The position numbers and the translations under genes are program-made. Below are positions 43,268 to 51,067 of a stretch of DNA of 64,000 bases, in pieces; the first letter of the stretch is position 1, and each line of letters opens with the position of its first letter. A model generated the notes under the pieces. It searched no databases, was not told where the DNA came from, and saw only the letters and a list, made by a program, of their open reading frames with translations. The stretch covers positions 86,865 to 150,864 of the forward strand of contig NZ_NVWY01000005.1 in the NCBI RefSeq assembly GCF_002733835.1, in the 5' to 3' direction. This DNA is from Alcanivorax sp. (GTDB taxonomy: Bacteria > Pseudomonadota > Gammaproteobacteria > Pseudomonadales > Alcanivoracaceae).

Positions 43268-44755
43268 GTGACGCATGCGCTGCTATACAGTCGGGCACCG
43301 GTAGGCATTGAAGCCCGCACCGTGCGGGTAGAAACCCATCTGGCACCGGGCCTGCCGGCATTCACCATCGTCGGATTGGGAGATACCGCCGTGCGCGAGA
43401 GCCGCGACCGGGTCCGCTCCGCACTGGTCAACAGCGGCTTCGACTTTCCCCAGCGGCGCATCACCGTAAGCCTGGCCCCGGCGGATCTTCCAAAAGACGG
43501 CGGGCGTTTTGATCTGGCCATTGCGCTGGGCATCCTGATCGCCAGCGGGCAACTGGGTAACATCACCACCGACCACTACGAGTTTATTGGCGAATTGTCG
43601 CTGAACGGCCGACTCAATCCCGTTTCCGGCATGCTGCCCTCCTCCCTTGCTTGTCTGGCGGAAGACCGCACCCTCATCGTCGCCGCCGATAACGCCGAAG
43701 AAGCCGGCCTGCCCGGCACCCCAACCCTGGCCGCCAACCAGCTGGCCCGGGTTGCCGCCCATCTCACCGGCCAGCAACCCCTGGAACCCCATCAGTGCCA
43801 ACCACCCTCCAAGCAGCATTTTCAGGGCGGCTGTTTGTCGGAAATCCGGGGCCAGCAAACCGCCAAGCGGGTGCTGGAGATTGCCGCGGCAGGAGGCCAC
43901 TCCCTGCTTTTATGTGGGCCTCCCGGGGCAGGGAAGAGCATGCTCGCCTCGCGGTTGCCCGGATTGATGCCGCCCATGCGCACGGCCCAGGCTCTGGAAG
44001 TGGCAGCCATTCATTCACTCAAACAGCCCCGCAACAGCCGGCTTTTTTATCAACGCCCTTACCGGGCACCGCACCATACTTCCTCGGCAACGGCCCTGGT
44101 CGGCGGTGGCAGTTACCCGCGGCCCGGGGAAATTTCCCTGGCCCATCACGGCATTCTGTTCCTGGATGAATTACCGGAGTTCGACCGCAAAGTGCTGGAA
44201 GTCATGCGTGAACCGCTGGAAACCGGTGAAGTCAGCATTGCCCGCGCCGCCCAGCAGCTCACCTTCCCCGCCCGCTTTCAGTTGGTGGCGGCCATGAACC
44301 CTTGCCCCTGCGGGTATCTGGGCGATCCGGAAAAGAGCTGCGGTTATCGCTGTGAAAAAGCCAAACGCTATCAGGGCAAGCTGTCCGGCCCGTTACTGGA
44401 TCGCATTGATTTGCATCTGGATGTGCCCGCCGTAGAAGCAAAGGAGCTGCTGGGCGACAAGGAAGGGGAAACCAGCGAGGCCATCGCCCAACGGGTTCGC
44501 CATGCGTGGAAACAACAATGGCACCGGCAACAGCGCCTGAACCGAGAGTTGGGCAGCGACAAACTGGAACCCATGCTGCGCCGGCACCGGGACTGGCTGG
44601 CGGGGGTCATGAGCCGGCTGGGGTTATCCGCCCGCTCCTTGCACCGTAGCGCACGGGTCGCCCGCACCATTGCCGACCTGGATAACAGCCCGGAGGTGGA
44701 ACGGGACCACCTTCGTGAAGCGCTGAGTTATCGACAGAATGTGCAGCAGGGCTGA
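43268..44755 (+). CDS. comM: YifB/ComM family Mg-chelatase-like AAA+ helicase
   Basis: A 495-residue YifB/ComM protein. N-terminal S5-fold/Lon-like domain (ALLYSRAPVGIEARTVRVETHLAPGLPAFTIVGLGDTAVRESRDRVRSAL), then the AAA+ module: Walker A GPPGAGKSM, Walker B ILFLDELPEF, sensor AAMNPCPCGYLGD with the conserved Cys-rich loop, and a C-terminal Mg_chelatase domain. ComM is a hexameric helicase that extends heteroduplex joints during natural transformation. GTG start with GAGGAATC upstream. Terminator about 55 bases after the stop. Confidence 0.9.
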   Translation: MTHALLYSRAPVGIEARTVRVETHLAPGLPAFTIVGLGDTAVRESRDRVRSALVNSGFDFPQRRITVSLAPADLPKDGGRFDLAIALGILIASGQLGNITTDHYEFIGELSLNGRLNPVSGMLPSSLACLAEDRTLIVAADNAEEAGLPGTPTLAANQLARVAAHLTGQQPLEPHQCQPPSKQHFQGGCLSEIRGQQTAKRVLEIAAAGGHSLLLCGPPGAGKSMLASRLPGLMPPMRTAQALEVAAIHSLKQPRNSRLFYQRPYRAPHHTSSATALVGGGSYPRPGEISLAHHGILFLDELPEFDRKVLEVMREPLETGEVSIARAAQQLTFPARFQLVAAMNPCPCGYLGDPEKSCGYRCEKAKRYQGKLSGPLLDRIDLHLDVPAVEAKELLGDKEGETSEAIAQRVRHAWKQQWHRQQRLNRELGSDKLEPMLRRHRDWLAGVMSRLGLSARSLHRSARVARTIADLDNSPEVERDHLREALSYRQNVQQG

Positions 44756-44811
44756 CGGTTTATCGCGCCCGATGCGCAATCGCTACCCTTGTGCGTGCGC
44801 TAAACGCAAAC

Positions 44812-44835
44812 GCCCCGCGTGTGCGGGGCTTTTTT
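44812..44835 (+). terminator. Rho-independent terminator of comM
   Basis: GCCCCGC-gtgt-GCGGGGC stem followed by TTTTTT. Directly followed by a GCGTGAAGCGTG repeat copy (44847-44869). Confidence 0.85.
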
Positions 44836-44846
44836 GCGTGGTTCCT

Positions 44847-44869
44847 GTTGCGTGAAGCGTGTTGCGTCT
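44847..44869. repeat. GCGTGTTGC quasi-tandem repeat, copy 2
   Basis: GTTGCGTGAAGCGTG then TTGCGTCTC, 11 bases after the comM terminator. Same family as 40781-40815, 53094-53118 and 53224-53248. Confidence 0.6.
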
Positions 44870-44894
44870 CACGTGTTACCTCTGCGAAGCAGAC

Positions 44895-46094
44895 CTACAC
44901 GCCCCACTTGAAGAAATCACGCTTCTCTTTCAGATAAAAGCGGGACAGCACCATCTTGTGCACCTCGCTGGCACCGTCCACCAGGCGCGCCTGGCGGGCG
45001 TAGCGGTAGATCCACTCCAGCAGGGTGTCCTTGGAGTAACCGCGAGCACCGCACAGCTGGATGGCGGTATCCGCCGCCTTGTGCAAGGTATCGGCCACGT
45101 GGATTTTTGCCATGGAAATTTCTTTCTTGGCAAAGTCCCCCTGATCCAGCATCCAGGCAGCCTGCATGGTCAGCAGACGGCCCACTTCGATTTCCTTGGC
45201 CACGTCACCCAGCATCCATTGCACACCTTCATGCTCGGCCAGAGTCGTGCCAAAGCTCATGCGGTTCTCCACATAACCCGCCGCTTCTTCCATGCAACGT
45301 TTGGCCAGACCCAACCAGCGCATGCAGTGGGTCAGGCGCGCAGTGCCGAGACGAATCTGGGTGACTTTCAATCCGTCGCCAACTTCCAGCAAACGGTTTT
45401 CGTCAGGAATCACCAGGCCGTCAAACTTCAGCTCACAGTGACCGCCGTGTTCTTCCGGGCCCATGATCGGGATGCGGCGAACGATTTCCCAACCGGGCTG
45501 ATCGGCGTCGAACAGGAAAGCAGTAAGGCCCTTGCGCGGATCGTCGCTGGTCTTGGCGATCAGAATAAAGGTTTGCGCACCTTCGGCGCCGGTGATGAAC
45601 CACTTGCGCCCATTGATCACCCAGTTGTCACCCTCTTTGGTGGCAGTGGTATAGGTCAGGGACGGATCGGAACCACAGCCGCCATCGGGCTCGGTCATGG
45701 CAAACGCTGAACGCACCTTGCCGTCGATCATCGGCTGCAGCCAGCGCGCTTTCTGCTCATCGTTGAGAATCTTGTTGAGCAGGATCATGGTGCCGTCATC
45801 CGGCGGCGCACAGTTGAACACCACCGGGCCAAAGGGGCTGCGGGCAGCTTCTTCGTAGAGCACCGCCATACCCGCCACACCCACATCCAGACCACCACGT
45901 TCTTTCGGCAGCTGGAAGCCCCACAGGCCCTGGGCCTTGGCTTTTTCACGCAGCGCATCGACCACGCTTTCCTTGAAGTTTTCGTGCTCGTCGTAGTTGG
46001 CCTTGTCGCTTTCCATCGGCATGATTTCGGCTTCAACAAACGCCGCGACTTTCTGACGCAAACTTTCAATTTCCGGGCTCAGGGAAAAATCCAT
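44895..46094 (-). CDS. Acyl-CoA dehydrogenase (ACAD10/11-like)
   Basis: FAD-dependent acyl-CoA dehydrogenase of 399 residues. N-terminal helical domain, the FAD signature FAMTEPDGGCGSDPSL, a beta domain (NWVINGRKWFITGAEGAQTFILIAKTS) and C-terminal helices (CGARGYSKDTLLEWIYRYARQARLVDGASEVHKMVLSR). The residue in the usual catalytic Glu position (..YEGTSQ..) appears as Asp here (LVDGASEV), which I recall from ACAD10/11-type enzymes acting on long or branched chains. Same strand as an SDR 33 bases upstream, so likely an operon that oxidises acyl-CoA then the hydroxyacyl product. Confidence 0.88.
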   Translation of the reverse strand: MDFSLSPEIESLRQKVAAFVEAEIMPMESDKANYDEHENFKESVVDALREKAKAQGLWGFQLPKERGGLDVGVAGMAVLYEEAARSPFGPVVFNCAPPDDGTMILLNKILNDEQKARWLQPMIDGKVRSAFAMTEPDGGCGSDPSLTYTTATKEGDNWVINGRKWFITGAEGAQTFILIAKTSDDPRKGLTAFLFDADQPGWEIVRRIPIMGPEEHGGHCELKFDGLVIPDENRLLEVGDGLKVTQIRLGTARLTHCMRWLGLAKRCMEEAAGYVENRMSFGTTLAEHEGVQWMLGDVAKEIEVGRLLTMQAAWMLDQGDFAKKEISMAKIHVADTLHKAADTAIQLCGARGYSKDTLLEWIYRYARQARLVDGASEVHKMVLSRFYLKEKRDFFKWGV

Positions 46095-46127
46095 GATCTG
46101 TCCTCGGTGAATTCAGTTAACAGGCAA

Positions 46128-46883
46128 TTAAAGCGTGTTGCACAGGTGACCGCCGTCAACGGCGATGATGGCCCCGCTCATGTAAGACGAGGCATCCGAG
46201 GCCAGCAGAAGCAGCGGGCCCACCAGTTCGTCGATCTGACCGAGACGACGGTAAGGGATGCGCTTGAGCATCTTTTCCGCCTGCGGGCTGTTGAAGAAAT
46301 CCGCGTTGATGTCGGTTTCCACATAGCCGGGACAGATGGCGTTGCAGCGGATGTTGTAACGGGCGCAGTCTAGCGCCAGGGATTTGGTGAACTGTACGAC
46401 AGCAGCCTTGGACGCGGTGTACGGGGCCACCCGGCCACCCACTCGCAGGCCGAGGATGGAGGCGATATTGACGATGCTGCCGGGGCGGCCATCGCGCTTC
46501 CATTGCTGGATAGCGAATTTGGAGACGGCCCAGACGCCTTTCAGGTTGGTATCCACCACCCGGTCCCATTCCTCTTCAGGGATGTTTTCGGTGGGGCCTT
46601 CCTGGGAAATACCCGCGTTGTTCACCACCACGTCCAGCGGTGGCATGTCGGCAAAGGCCGCTTCCACGCTGGCGTGATCGCTCACATCCATGGGCACCAC
46701 GATGGCTTCCCGGCCCAGGTCGCGCACGGCCTTGGCGGTGTCTTCCAGTTTTTCCACGCGGCGGGCGGCCAGCACCACATCCGCGCCTTCTTCGGCCAGC
46801 GCAGTGGCAAAGTGGGCACCAAAGCCGCTGGAGGCACCGGTGATCAGAATACGCTTACCGGCAACACTGAATCGCTGAGTCAT
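46128..46883 (-). CDS. SDR oxidoreductase (FabG-like)
   Basis: Classical SDR of 251 residues: TGASSGFG near residues 16-23, D65 (MDVSDHAS), NNAGIS, catalytic S (NIASILG), YTASK and the PGYVETDI loop, ending YMSGAIIAVDGGHLCN. Cofactor preference is probably NADP or NAD; RR after the second strand (AARRVEKL) leans to NADP. Coupled to the acyl-CoA dehydrogenase 33 bases downstream, so 3-hydroxyacyl-CoA oxidation or 3-oxoacyl reduction is a fair inference. Confidence 0.87.
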   Translation of the reverse strand: MTQRFSVAGKRILITGASSGFGAHFATALAEEGADVVLAARRVEKLEDTAKAVRDLGREAIVVPMDVSDHASVEAAFADMPPLDVVVNNAGISQEGPTENIPEEEWDRVVDTNLKGVWAVSKFAIQQWKRDGRPGSIVNIASILGLRVGGRVAPYTASKAAVVQFTKSLALDCARYNIRCNAICPGYVETDINADFFNSPQAEKMLKRIPYRRLGQIDELVGPLLLLASDASSYMSGAIIAVDGGHLCNTL

Positions 46884-46948
46884 AAGGCTCTCCTTCTAGA
46901 TGGGGAGAACCTACCCAGCAGGGGGCCTGTAAACAAGGACGAAAACGC

Positions 46949-47437
46949 TCAGCGTGCTGATGCCAGCAGCAAGGACAGGGCGTGGCGGCTATCCGGGGTG
47001 GCGCCGGGCAACGCCAGGGCCTGTGCTGCGGGCAGCCAGTCGATGGCCACCACCTCATCGCTCAGGGACACCGCATCCGGACAGGCCCGCACCGAGGCCA
47101 GGGCGCCCCACACCCGGTGATGAGGATTGGCAAACCAGAACCATTGCCAGCGGGAGAACTGACGGCTCAACCCCAGCTCTTCATACAGCTCCCGACTCAG
47201 CCCCTGAGCCACCGTCTCATCCGGGCGCATGACCCCACCGGCGGCCAGGTCCCAACCCCCCGGGTAGAAATGCTTGTGGTCTGCCCGCTTCTGCACGCAC
47301 ACCCGCCCGGCCAGATCCTGCACCACCACATAGGAGGCACGGTGGATCAACCGCTGGCGCTGCATACGCCCACGCTGGCAACTGCCGCGAGGGTGATTAT
47401 GCCGGGAGACCAGCAGAACGGGTTCGTGGTTACTCAT
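46949..47437 (-). CDS. NUDIX hydrolase (YfcD-like)
   Basis: A 162-residue NUDIX hydrolase. The NUDIX box is GGVMRPDETVAQGLSRELYEELGL (fits GX5EX7REUXEEXGU with an extra T/D shift), preceded by the IPP-isomerase/YfcD-type start RASYVVVQDLAGRVCVQKRADHKHFYPGGWDLAAGG. Such enzymes cleave nucleoside diphosphates linked to another group; substrate unknown. The ATG at 47437 lacks a good ribosome site; the upstream frame extension is not family-like. Confidence 0.82.
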   Translation of the reverse strand: MSNHEPVLLVSRHNHPRGSCQRGRMQRQRLIHRASYVVVQDLAGRVCVQKRADHKHFYPGGWDLAAGGVMRPDETVAQGLSRELYEELGLSRQFSRWQWFWFANPHHRVWGALASVRACPDAVSLSDEVVAIDWLPAAQALALPGATPDSRHALSLLLASAR

Positions 47438-47543
47438 AGGGGGTTGTTTTTGTTGAAACAGACGAGGAACACTAGCGTTATGGGGAGGCGATTGCCAGAT
47501 GGAGCGAGTGACGAGGGCCCGGCTGTAGGAGCATGGGTTGGGA

Positions 47544-48572
47544 TTACGGCTGGAAATGACTGGGCGGGTGGCCGGTCCATTTGCGGAAGGCGCGGGCGAA
47601 GTTGCTGGGGTCGGCATACCCCAGGCGGTTAGCCACCTGTTGCACGGTGATGTTGGCCTGCAGGTAGGCCATGGCCTTGGTCATGCGCACTTCTTCCAGC
47701 AAGGAGCGATAACTCACACCCAACGCATTAAGGTAACGACGCAAGGTCCGCGAGGTCACATGAAAGTTGCCGGCCAGCTGTTCCAGGCTGGGCAGCATGC
47801 CTTCCGCCTGCATCAGGCGCGCGCGCACCCGGCTGGCCCAATCCTGATCCGCCTCGAGGCGCTGTAATTCTTCCTCGCATTTCTGCGCGGCCATGTGCCG
47901 GGAAGCTGGATCAGACAAGGTGAAGGGTTCGCTGAGCAAGGAATGCGGCAAGCGCAGGGCCGCCACCTCAGCGCCAAACTCAACCGGCATTTGCAGCAGC
48001 TCGCGGTAGCGCTCGGCATGCGCTGGCGGCGCGTAGGGCAGCTCCAGCACGGCGCCACGGAAACGCTCGCCCAGCAAGTAGCGAATGCCACCCACCACTG
48101 CGGCGACCACCACTTCCAGGTAGGTTTCGCGAATATCACCCAGCGGCACACTTTCCAGCAGGCAGAAACGCACCCCTTCCGTGGACGGCTCAATACGCGG
48201 TACGCACAGCCGGGTACGGGTGCGGAAATAACGCTCCAGCAAGCGCAGGGCATCGCCGAGATCCGCACTGCTGATCGCCGCATAGCCCAACAGACCGTGG
48301 GCGGTCAGCGTCAATTGCTGCCCCAGTGCCAGGCCCAGCGCCGGGTTGCCGGTCATCTCCCGGGCCCCGACCATCACCCGGCGGAACTGCTCGAAACGCA
48401 GCGCGGGCTCCGGGTTATAGACTGCCTCTTCCGTTAGCCCCACCTGGCGCAGCAAACGCCGGGTGTCCACGCCCACTTCACTGATCAATTCGACCAGATT
48501 GCGGACGTAGTTCACCGGCACCGGCGAACGGCCGGTGCCCGGATCAAGCTGGATAAAGCGGTCACGGTTCAT
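47544..48572 (-). CDS. AraC-family regulator (OruR/ArgR-type)
   Basis: A 342-residue regulator with an N-terminal Arabinose_bd/DUF-type ligand domain (LRFEQFRRVMVGAREMTGNPALGLALGQQL, HGLLGYAAISS) and a C-terminal AraC DNA-binding domain with two HTH units (LEQLAGNFHVTSRTLRRYLNALGVSYRSLLEEVR and VQQVANRLGYADPSNFARAFRKWTGHPPSHF). This N-terminal type is common in regulators of lipid, alkane and amino-acid use. Divergent from a fatty-acid desaturase at 48720, the probable target. A second AraC/desaturase pair of the same layout is at 59601-61645. Confidence 0.88.
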   Translation of the reverse strand: MNRDRFIQLDPGTGRSPVPVNYVRNLVELISEVGVDTRRLLRQVGLTEEAVYNPEPALRFEQFRRVMVGAREMTGNPALGLALGQQLTLTAHGLLGYAAISSADLGDALRLLERYFRTRTRLCVPRIEPSTEGVRFCLLESVPLGDIRETYLEVVVAAVVGGIRYLLGERFRGAVLELPYAPPAHAERYRELLQMPVEFGAEVAALRLPHSLLSEPFTLSDPASRHMAAQKCEEELQRLEADQDWASRVRARLMQAEGMLPSLEQLAGNFHVTSRTLRRYLNALGVSYRSLLEEVRMTKAMAYLQANITVQQVANRLGYADPSNFARAFRKWTGHPPSHFQP

Positions 48573-48719
48573 GAGTCCATCATACGCTACTTTTTCACCT
48601 GTCCGAAAATGACCGAAAAGTGTCCAGCCCTGCACTTCGCCGTTTGCTCACTCTCTTCGACAATGCCTGCCTCGGAATTTCCCGGCTGCATTCAGCCCGC
48701 ACAACCCAAGGACAGCCCC

Positions 48720-49784
48720 ATGACGACGGACTCACCCGCTTACAGCCGCCAGTTTGGCGCTGACGACGCTCGCGCCATTCGCGATGCGGTGAAAAAGGAT
48801 CTTGGCCCCGCGGCATTCAAATCCCGCCCCCTGCGCGCGCTGTGGTTTATCCCCATGACCGCCATCATCGTCGGCAGCATCACCAGCATTCTGGCCTTTG
48901 ACCTGCCCTGGTGGGGTAACCTGCTGCTCAGCCTGCTGGCGGGCCACACCCTCGCCTGCCAGGCCCTGCTGGCCCACGAAGTGCTGCACGGCGCCCTGGG
49001 CATGAGCCGCCGCATGCAGGATGTACTGGGCTGGATGGGCTTTGGCCCGGCGCTGGTGCCACCGGAGTTCTGGCGCCGCTGGCACAATGTGGCTCACCAC
49101 GCCCATACCAATCTGGGCGACAAGGACCCGGACTCTTTCGGCACCATGCACCGCTACGAGAAACATCCGAAGACGGCCAACTTCACCAAGCTGGCCCCCG
49201 GTGGCGGCACCTGGTACAGCTACCTGTTCCTGTTCTATTCCTTCATGTTTCATGCCCAGCTGGTACTGCGCCTGCAGACCCGCAAGCGTGAAGAGTTCAA
49301 GGGCTTCGACCGTAAAAAGGCCATCCGCCAGTCCTACCTGTGCATGGCCGCCTGGATCACCCTGGCCATCGTGTCCGGCCCGCTGGCCATCTTCACCGTG
49401 TTGATTCCGATGATGATGATCAACTTCATCGGCCAGGGTTATATCCTCACCAACCACATGCTGCGCCCACAGATGGACAACAATCACCCGGTGGACAATT
49501 CCATGAGCGTGCGCGCCTGGCGCTGGATTGATCCGCTGCATTTCCACTTCAGCCACCATGTGGAGCACCACCTGTTCCCGAAAATGGGTTCGGATCAGGC
49601 CCCGAAAGTGCGCGCCTGGCTGGAACAGGAAATGCCGGAACGCTATGTGGCGCCCAGCCATGTGAAAGCGGTGGCCATGCTGTACAAGACGCCGCGGGTG
49701 TACAAAGACGCGAACACGCTGATTGATCCGCTAAACCCGGAAAGAACCGTGGATGTGATGGAACTGCAGGGACAGCTTGGGTAA
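48720..49784 (+). CDS. Membrane fatty-acid desaturase
   Basis: Di-iron membrane desaturase/hydroxylase of 354 residues. The three histidine boxes are HEVLH (86-90), WHNVAHHAHTN (H122, H126, H127, H129) and HFSHHVEHHLFP near residue 280, all intact, with four or so membrane helices around them (ALWFIPMTAIIVGSITSIL, LLLSLLAGHTLACQALLA, YLFLFYSFMFHAQLVL, AIFTVLIPMMMINFIG). It would insert a double bond or hydroxyl in an acyl chain at the inner membrane, using reduced rubredoxin or ferredoxin. AAGGA seven bases before ATG 48720. Divergent from an AraC regulator. Confidence 0.85.
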   Translation: MTTDSPAYSRQFGADDARAIRDAVKKDLGPAAFKSRPLRALWFIPMTAIIVGSITSILAFDLPWWGNLLLSLLAGHTLACQALLAHEVLHGALGMSRRMQDVLGWMGFGPALVPPEFWRRWHNVAHHAHTNLGDKDPDSFGTMHRYEKHPKTANFTKLAPGGGTWYSYLFLFYSFMFHAQLVLRLQTRKREEFKGFDRKKAIRQSYLCMAAWITLAIVSGPLAIFTVLIPMMMINFIGQGYILTNHMLRPQMDNNHPVDNSMSVRAWRWIDPLHFHFSHHVEHHLFPKMGSDQAPKVRAWLEQEMPERYVAPSHVKAVAMLYKTPRVYKDANTLIDPLNPERTVDVMELQGQLG

Positions 49785-49843
49785 CGGACTGAAGAAAATG
49801 GGAGAATCGTGGGCGGAAATTTTCGGCAGGAAATTTCCGCCTT

Positions 49844-50152
49844 TTAGCTTTCTGAGAGAGCGTCGCTGTTAGCGTAGGCACGCAGAATTTTTACCACCTC
49901 TACCTTGTAGTGCTTGTACCAGCCAGTCTTTTCTAGTTGCTGTGCTACCTTATGCTCCGCCTGCTGCTTCCAGGCTTTAATGTCCGCCTCATCCTGCCAA
50001 TACGACACAGCAATTTCCTGATCACCTTGCGTCGCACTGATGAAATCAGTGCAACCAAATCCTGCCATGGCCAGATCACGTAATTTTTCAGCCATGTCAC
50101 CGTAACGTTCGTCCTGATCACCAACCGTGGCGGTGAAGATCACAGCGTACAT
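49844..50152 (-). CDS. Antibiotic biosynthesis monooxygenase-domain protein
   Basis: A 102-residue dimeric alpha+beta barrel protein of the ABM superfamily: MYAVIFTATVGDQDERYGDMAEKLRDLAMAGFGCTDFISATQGDQEIAVSYWQDEADIKAWKQQAEHKVAQQ. The IAVSYWQDEADIKAWK segment is typical of the stand-alone ABM proteins often annotated YdhR-like or heme-degrading; the heme-ligand His seen in IsdG is not evident. Function unknown. A GGGA site lies six bases before the ATG. Confidence 0.8.
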   Translation of the reverse strand: MYAVIFTATVGDQDERYGDMAEKLRDLAMAGFGCTDFISATQGDQEIAVSYWQDEADIKAWKQQAEHKVAQQLEKTGWYKHYKVEVVKILRAYANSDALSES

Positions 50153-50189
50153 ACTCCATCCCTGTGTTTTCTTTTTCCTTATTTTGTAG

Positions 50190-50219
50190 GTCGCATTAGG
50201 CCGAAGGCCGTAATTCGAC
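50190..50219. repeat. GTCGCATTAGGCC palindromic repeat
   Basis: GTCGCATTAGGCC faces GGCCGTAATTCGAC with a 3-base loop. A diverged member of the family at 20724-20755 (GTCGGATTA...TAATCCGAC). Between same-strand genes rsuA and the ABM protein. Confidence 0.6.
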
Positions 50220-50262
50220 ACTCACGCCGCCCTGCCCCCGCCGAAGGTCACAGGGCAAACGA

Positions 50263-50952
50263 TCAGATACCCGCGATTTCGTCCTCTGTCAGTACCCGAT
50301 ATTCTCCCGGCGACAGATCCGCATCCAGTACGATTTCGCCGATCTGCTCCCGATGCAACCCCTCCACCTTATTACCACGGGCAGCCAGCATCCGCTTGAC
50401 CTGATGGTAGCGCCCTTCCGTGATGGTCAGCCGCAAGGTGTTCGCGTCCACCCGCTCAGCCAAGGCAGGCAAGGTCGGGCTGTCCTCGCCGCGTAGCAGG
50501 ATTCCCTCACGCAAGGCCTGCAAATCCTCGTCACTGACCGGGTCTGCGCAGGTCACCCGATAGCACTTGCCACAGGCATGGTTCGGGGACGTGAGGCGGT
50601 GAGACCACTGCCCGTCGGAAGTGAGCAGCACCAGCCCGGTGGTATCCCGGTCCAGCCGGCCGGCCGGGTGCACCTGGGTGCGCAACTCAGGCGGCAACAG
50701 GTCCAATACCGTGCGGTGCTCAGGATCATCCGTGGAGCAGACCACATCAACGGGTTTGTACAGCATCAGGTAACGATGGCCGGGAAGCTGCACGACTTCA
50801 CCATGCAACATCACCACCTGATCCGGGCGCAACTGCAGGTTGGCTTTGGGTTTTGCTTCATCAGCGACCGTTACCGCCCCCCCGCTGATCAGCTTTTTCG
50901 CCTCCTTGCGGGTAAGGCCGGCACTGTGGGCAAGAAAATAGTCCAGACGCAT
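50263..50952 (-). CDS. rsuA: 16S rRNA pseudouridine(516) synthase RsuA
   Basis: A 229-residue RsuA-family enzyme. N-terminal S4 domain (RLDYFLAHSAGLTRKEAKKLISGGAVTV), catalytic GRLDRDTTGLVLLTSDG with the essential Asp, and KCYRVTCADPVSDEDLQAL, TEGRYHQVKRMLAARGNKVEGLHREQIG. Length and motif order match RsuA (231), which isomerises U516 of 16S rRNA; other RluB/E/F types are longer or differ in the tail. Start 50952 by homology although its ribosome site is weak. Divergent from rep. Confidence 0.88.
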   Translation of the reverse strand: MRLDYFLAHSAGLTRKEAKKLISGGAVTVADEAKPKANLQLRPDQVVMLHGEVVQLPGHRYLMLYKPVDVVCSTDDPEHRTVLDLLPPELRTQVHPAGRLDRDTTGLVLLTSDGQWSHRLTSPNHACGKCYRVTCADPVSDEDLQALREGILLRGEDSPTLPALAERVDANTLRLTITEGRYHQVKRMLAARGNKVEGLHREQIGEIVLDADLSPGEYRVLTEDEIAGI

Positions 50953-51067
50953 AGGCAAAACCGTTACCAGAGAAACCGTCATGATAACCGACATAAGGTG
51001 TCTGGAGTGCACACCCATCACTGGTATCATAGCGACCCGATTTCACCCCCAGCGTTACCGGAGCCCC

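Noticed and set aside
44859..45710. A 283-codon plus-strand open frame
   Set aside because: Antisense to the acyl-CoA dehydrogenase; no recognisable protein family.
48732..49661. A 309-codon minus-strand open frame
   Set aside because: Antisense shadow of the desaturase gene, which has three intact histidine boxes and a ribosome site.
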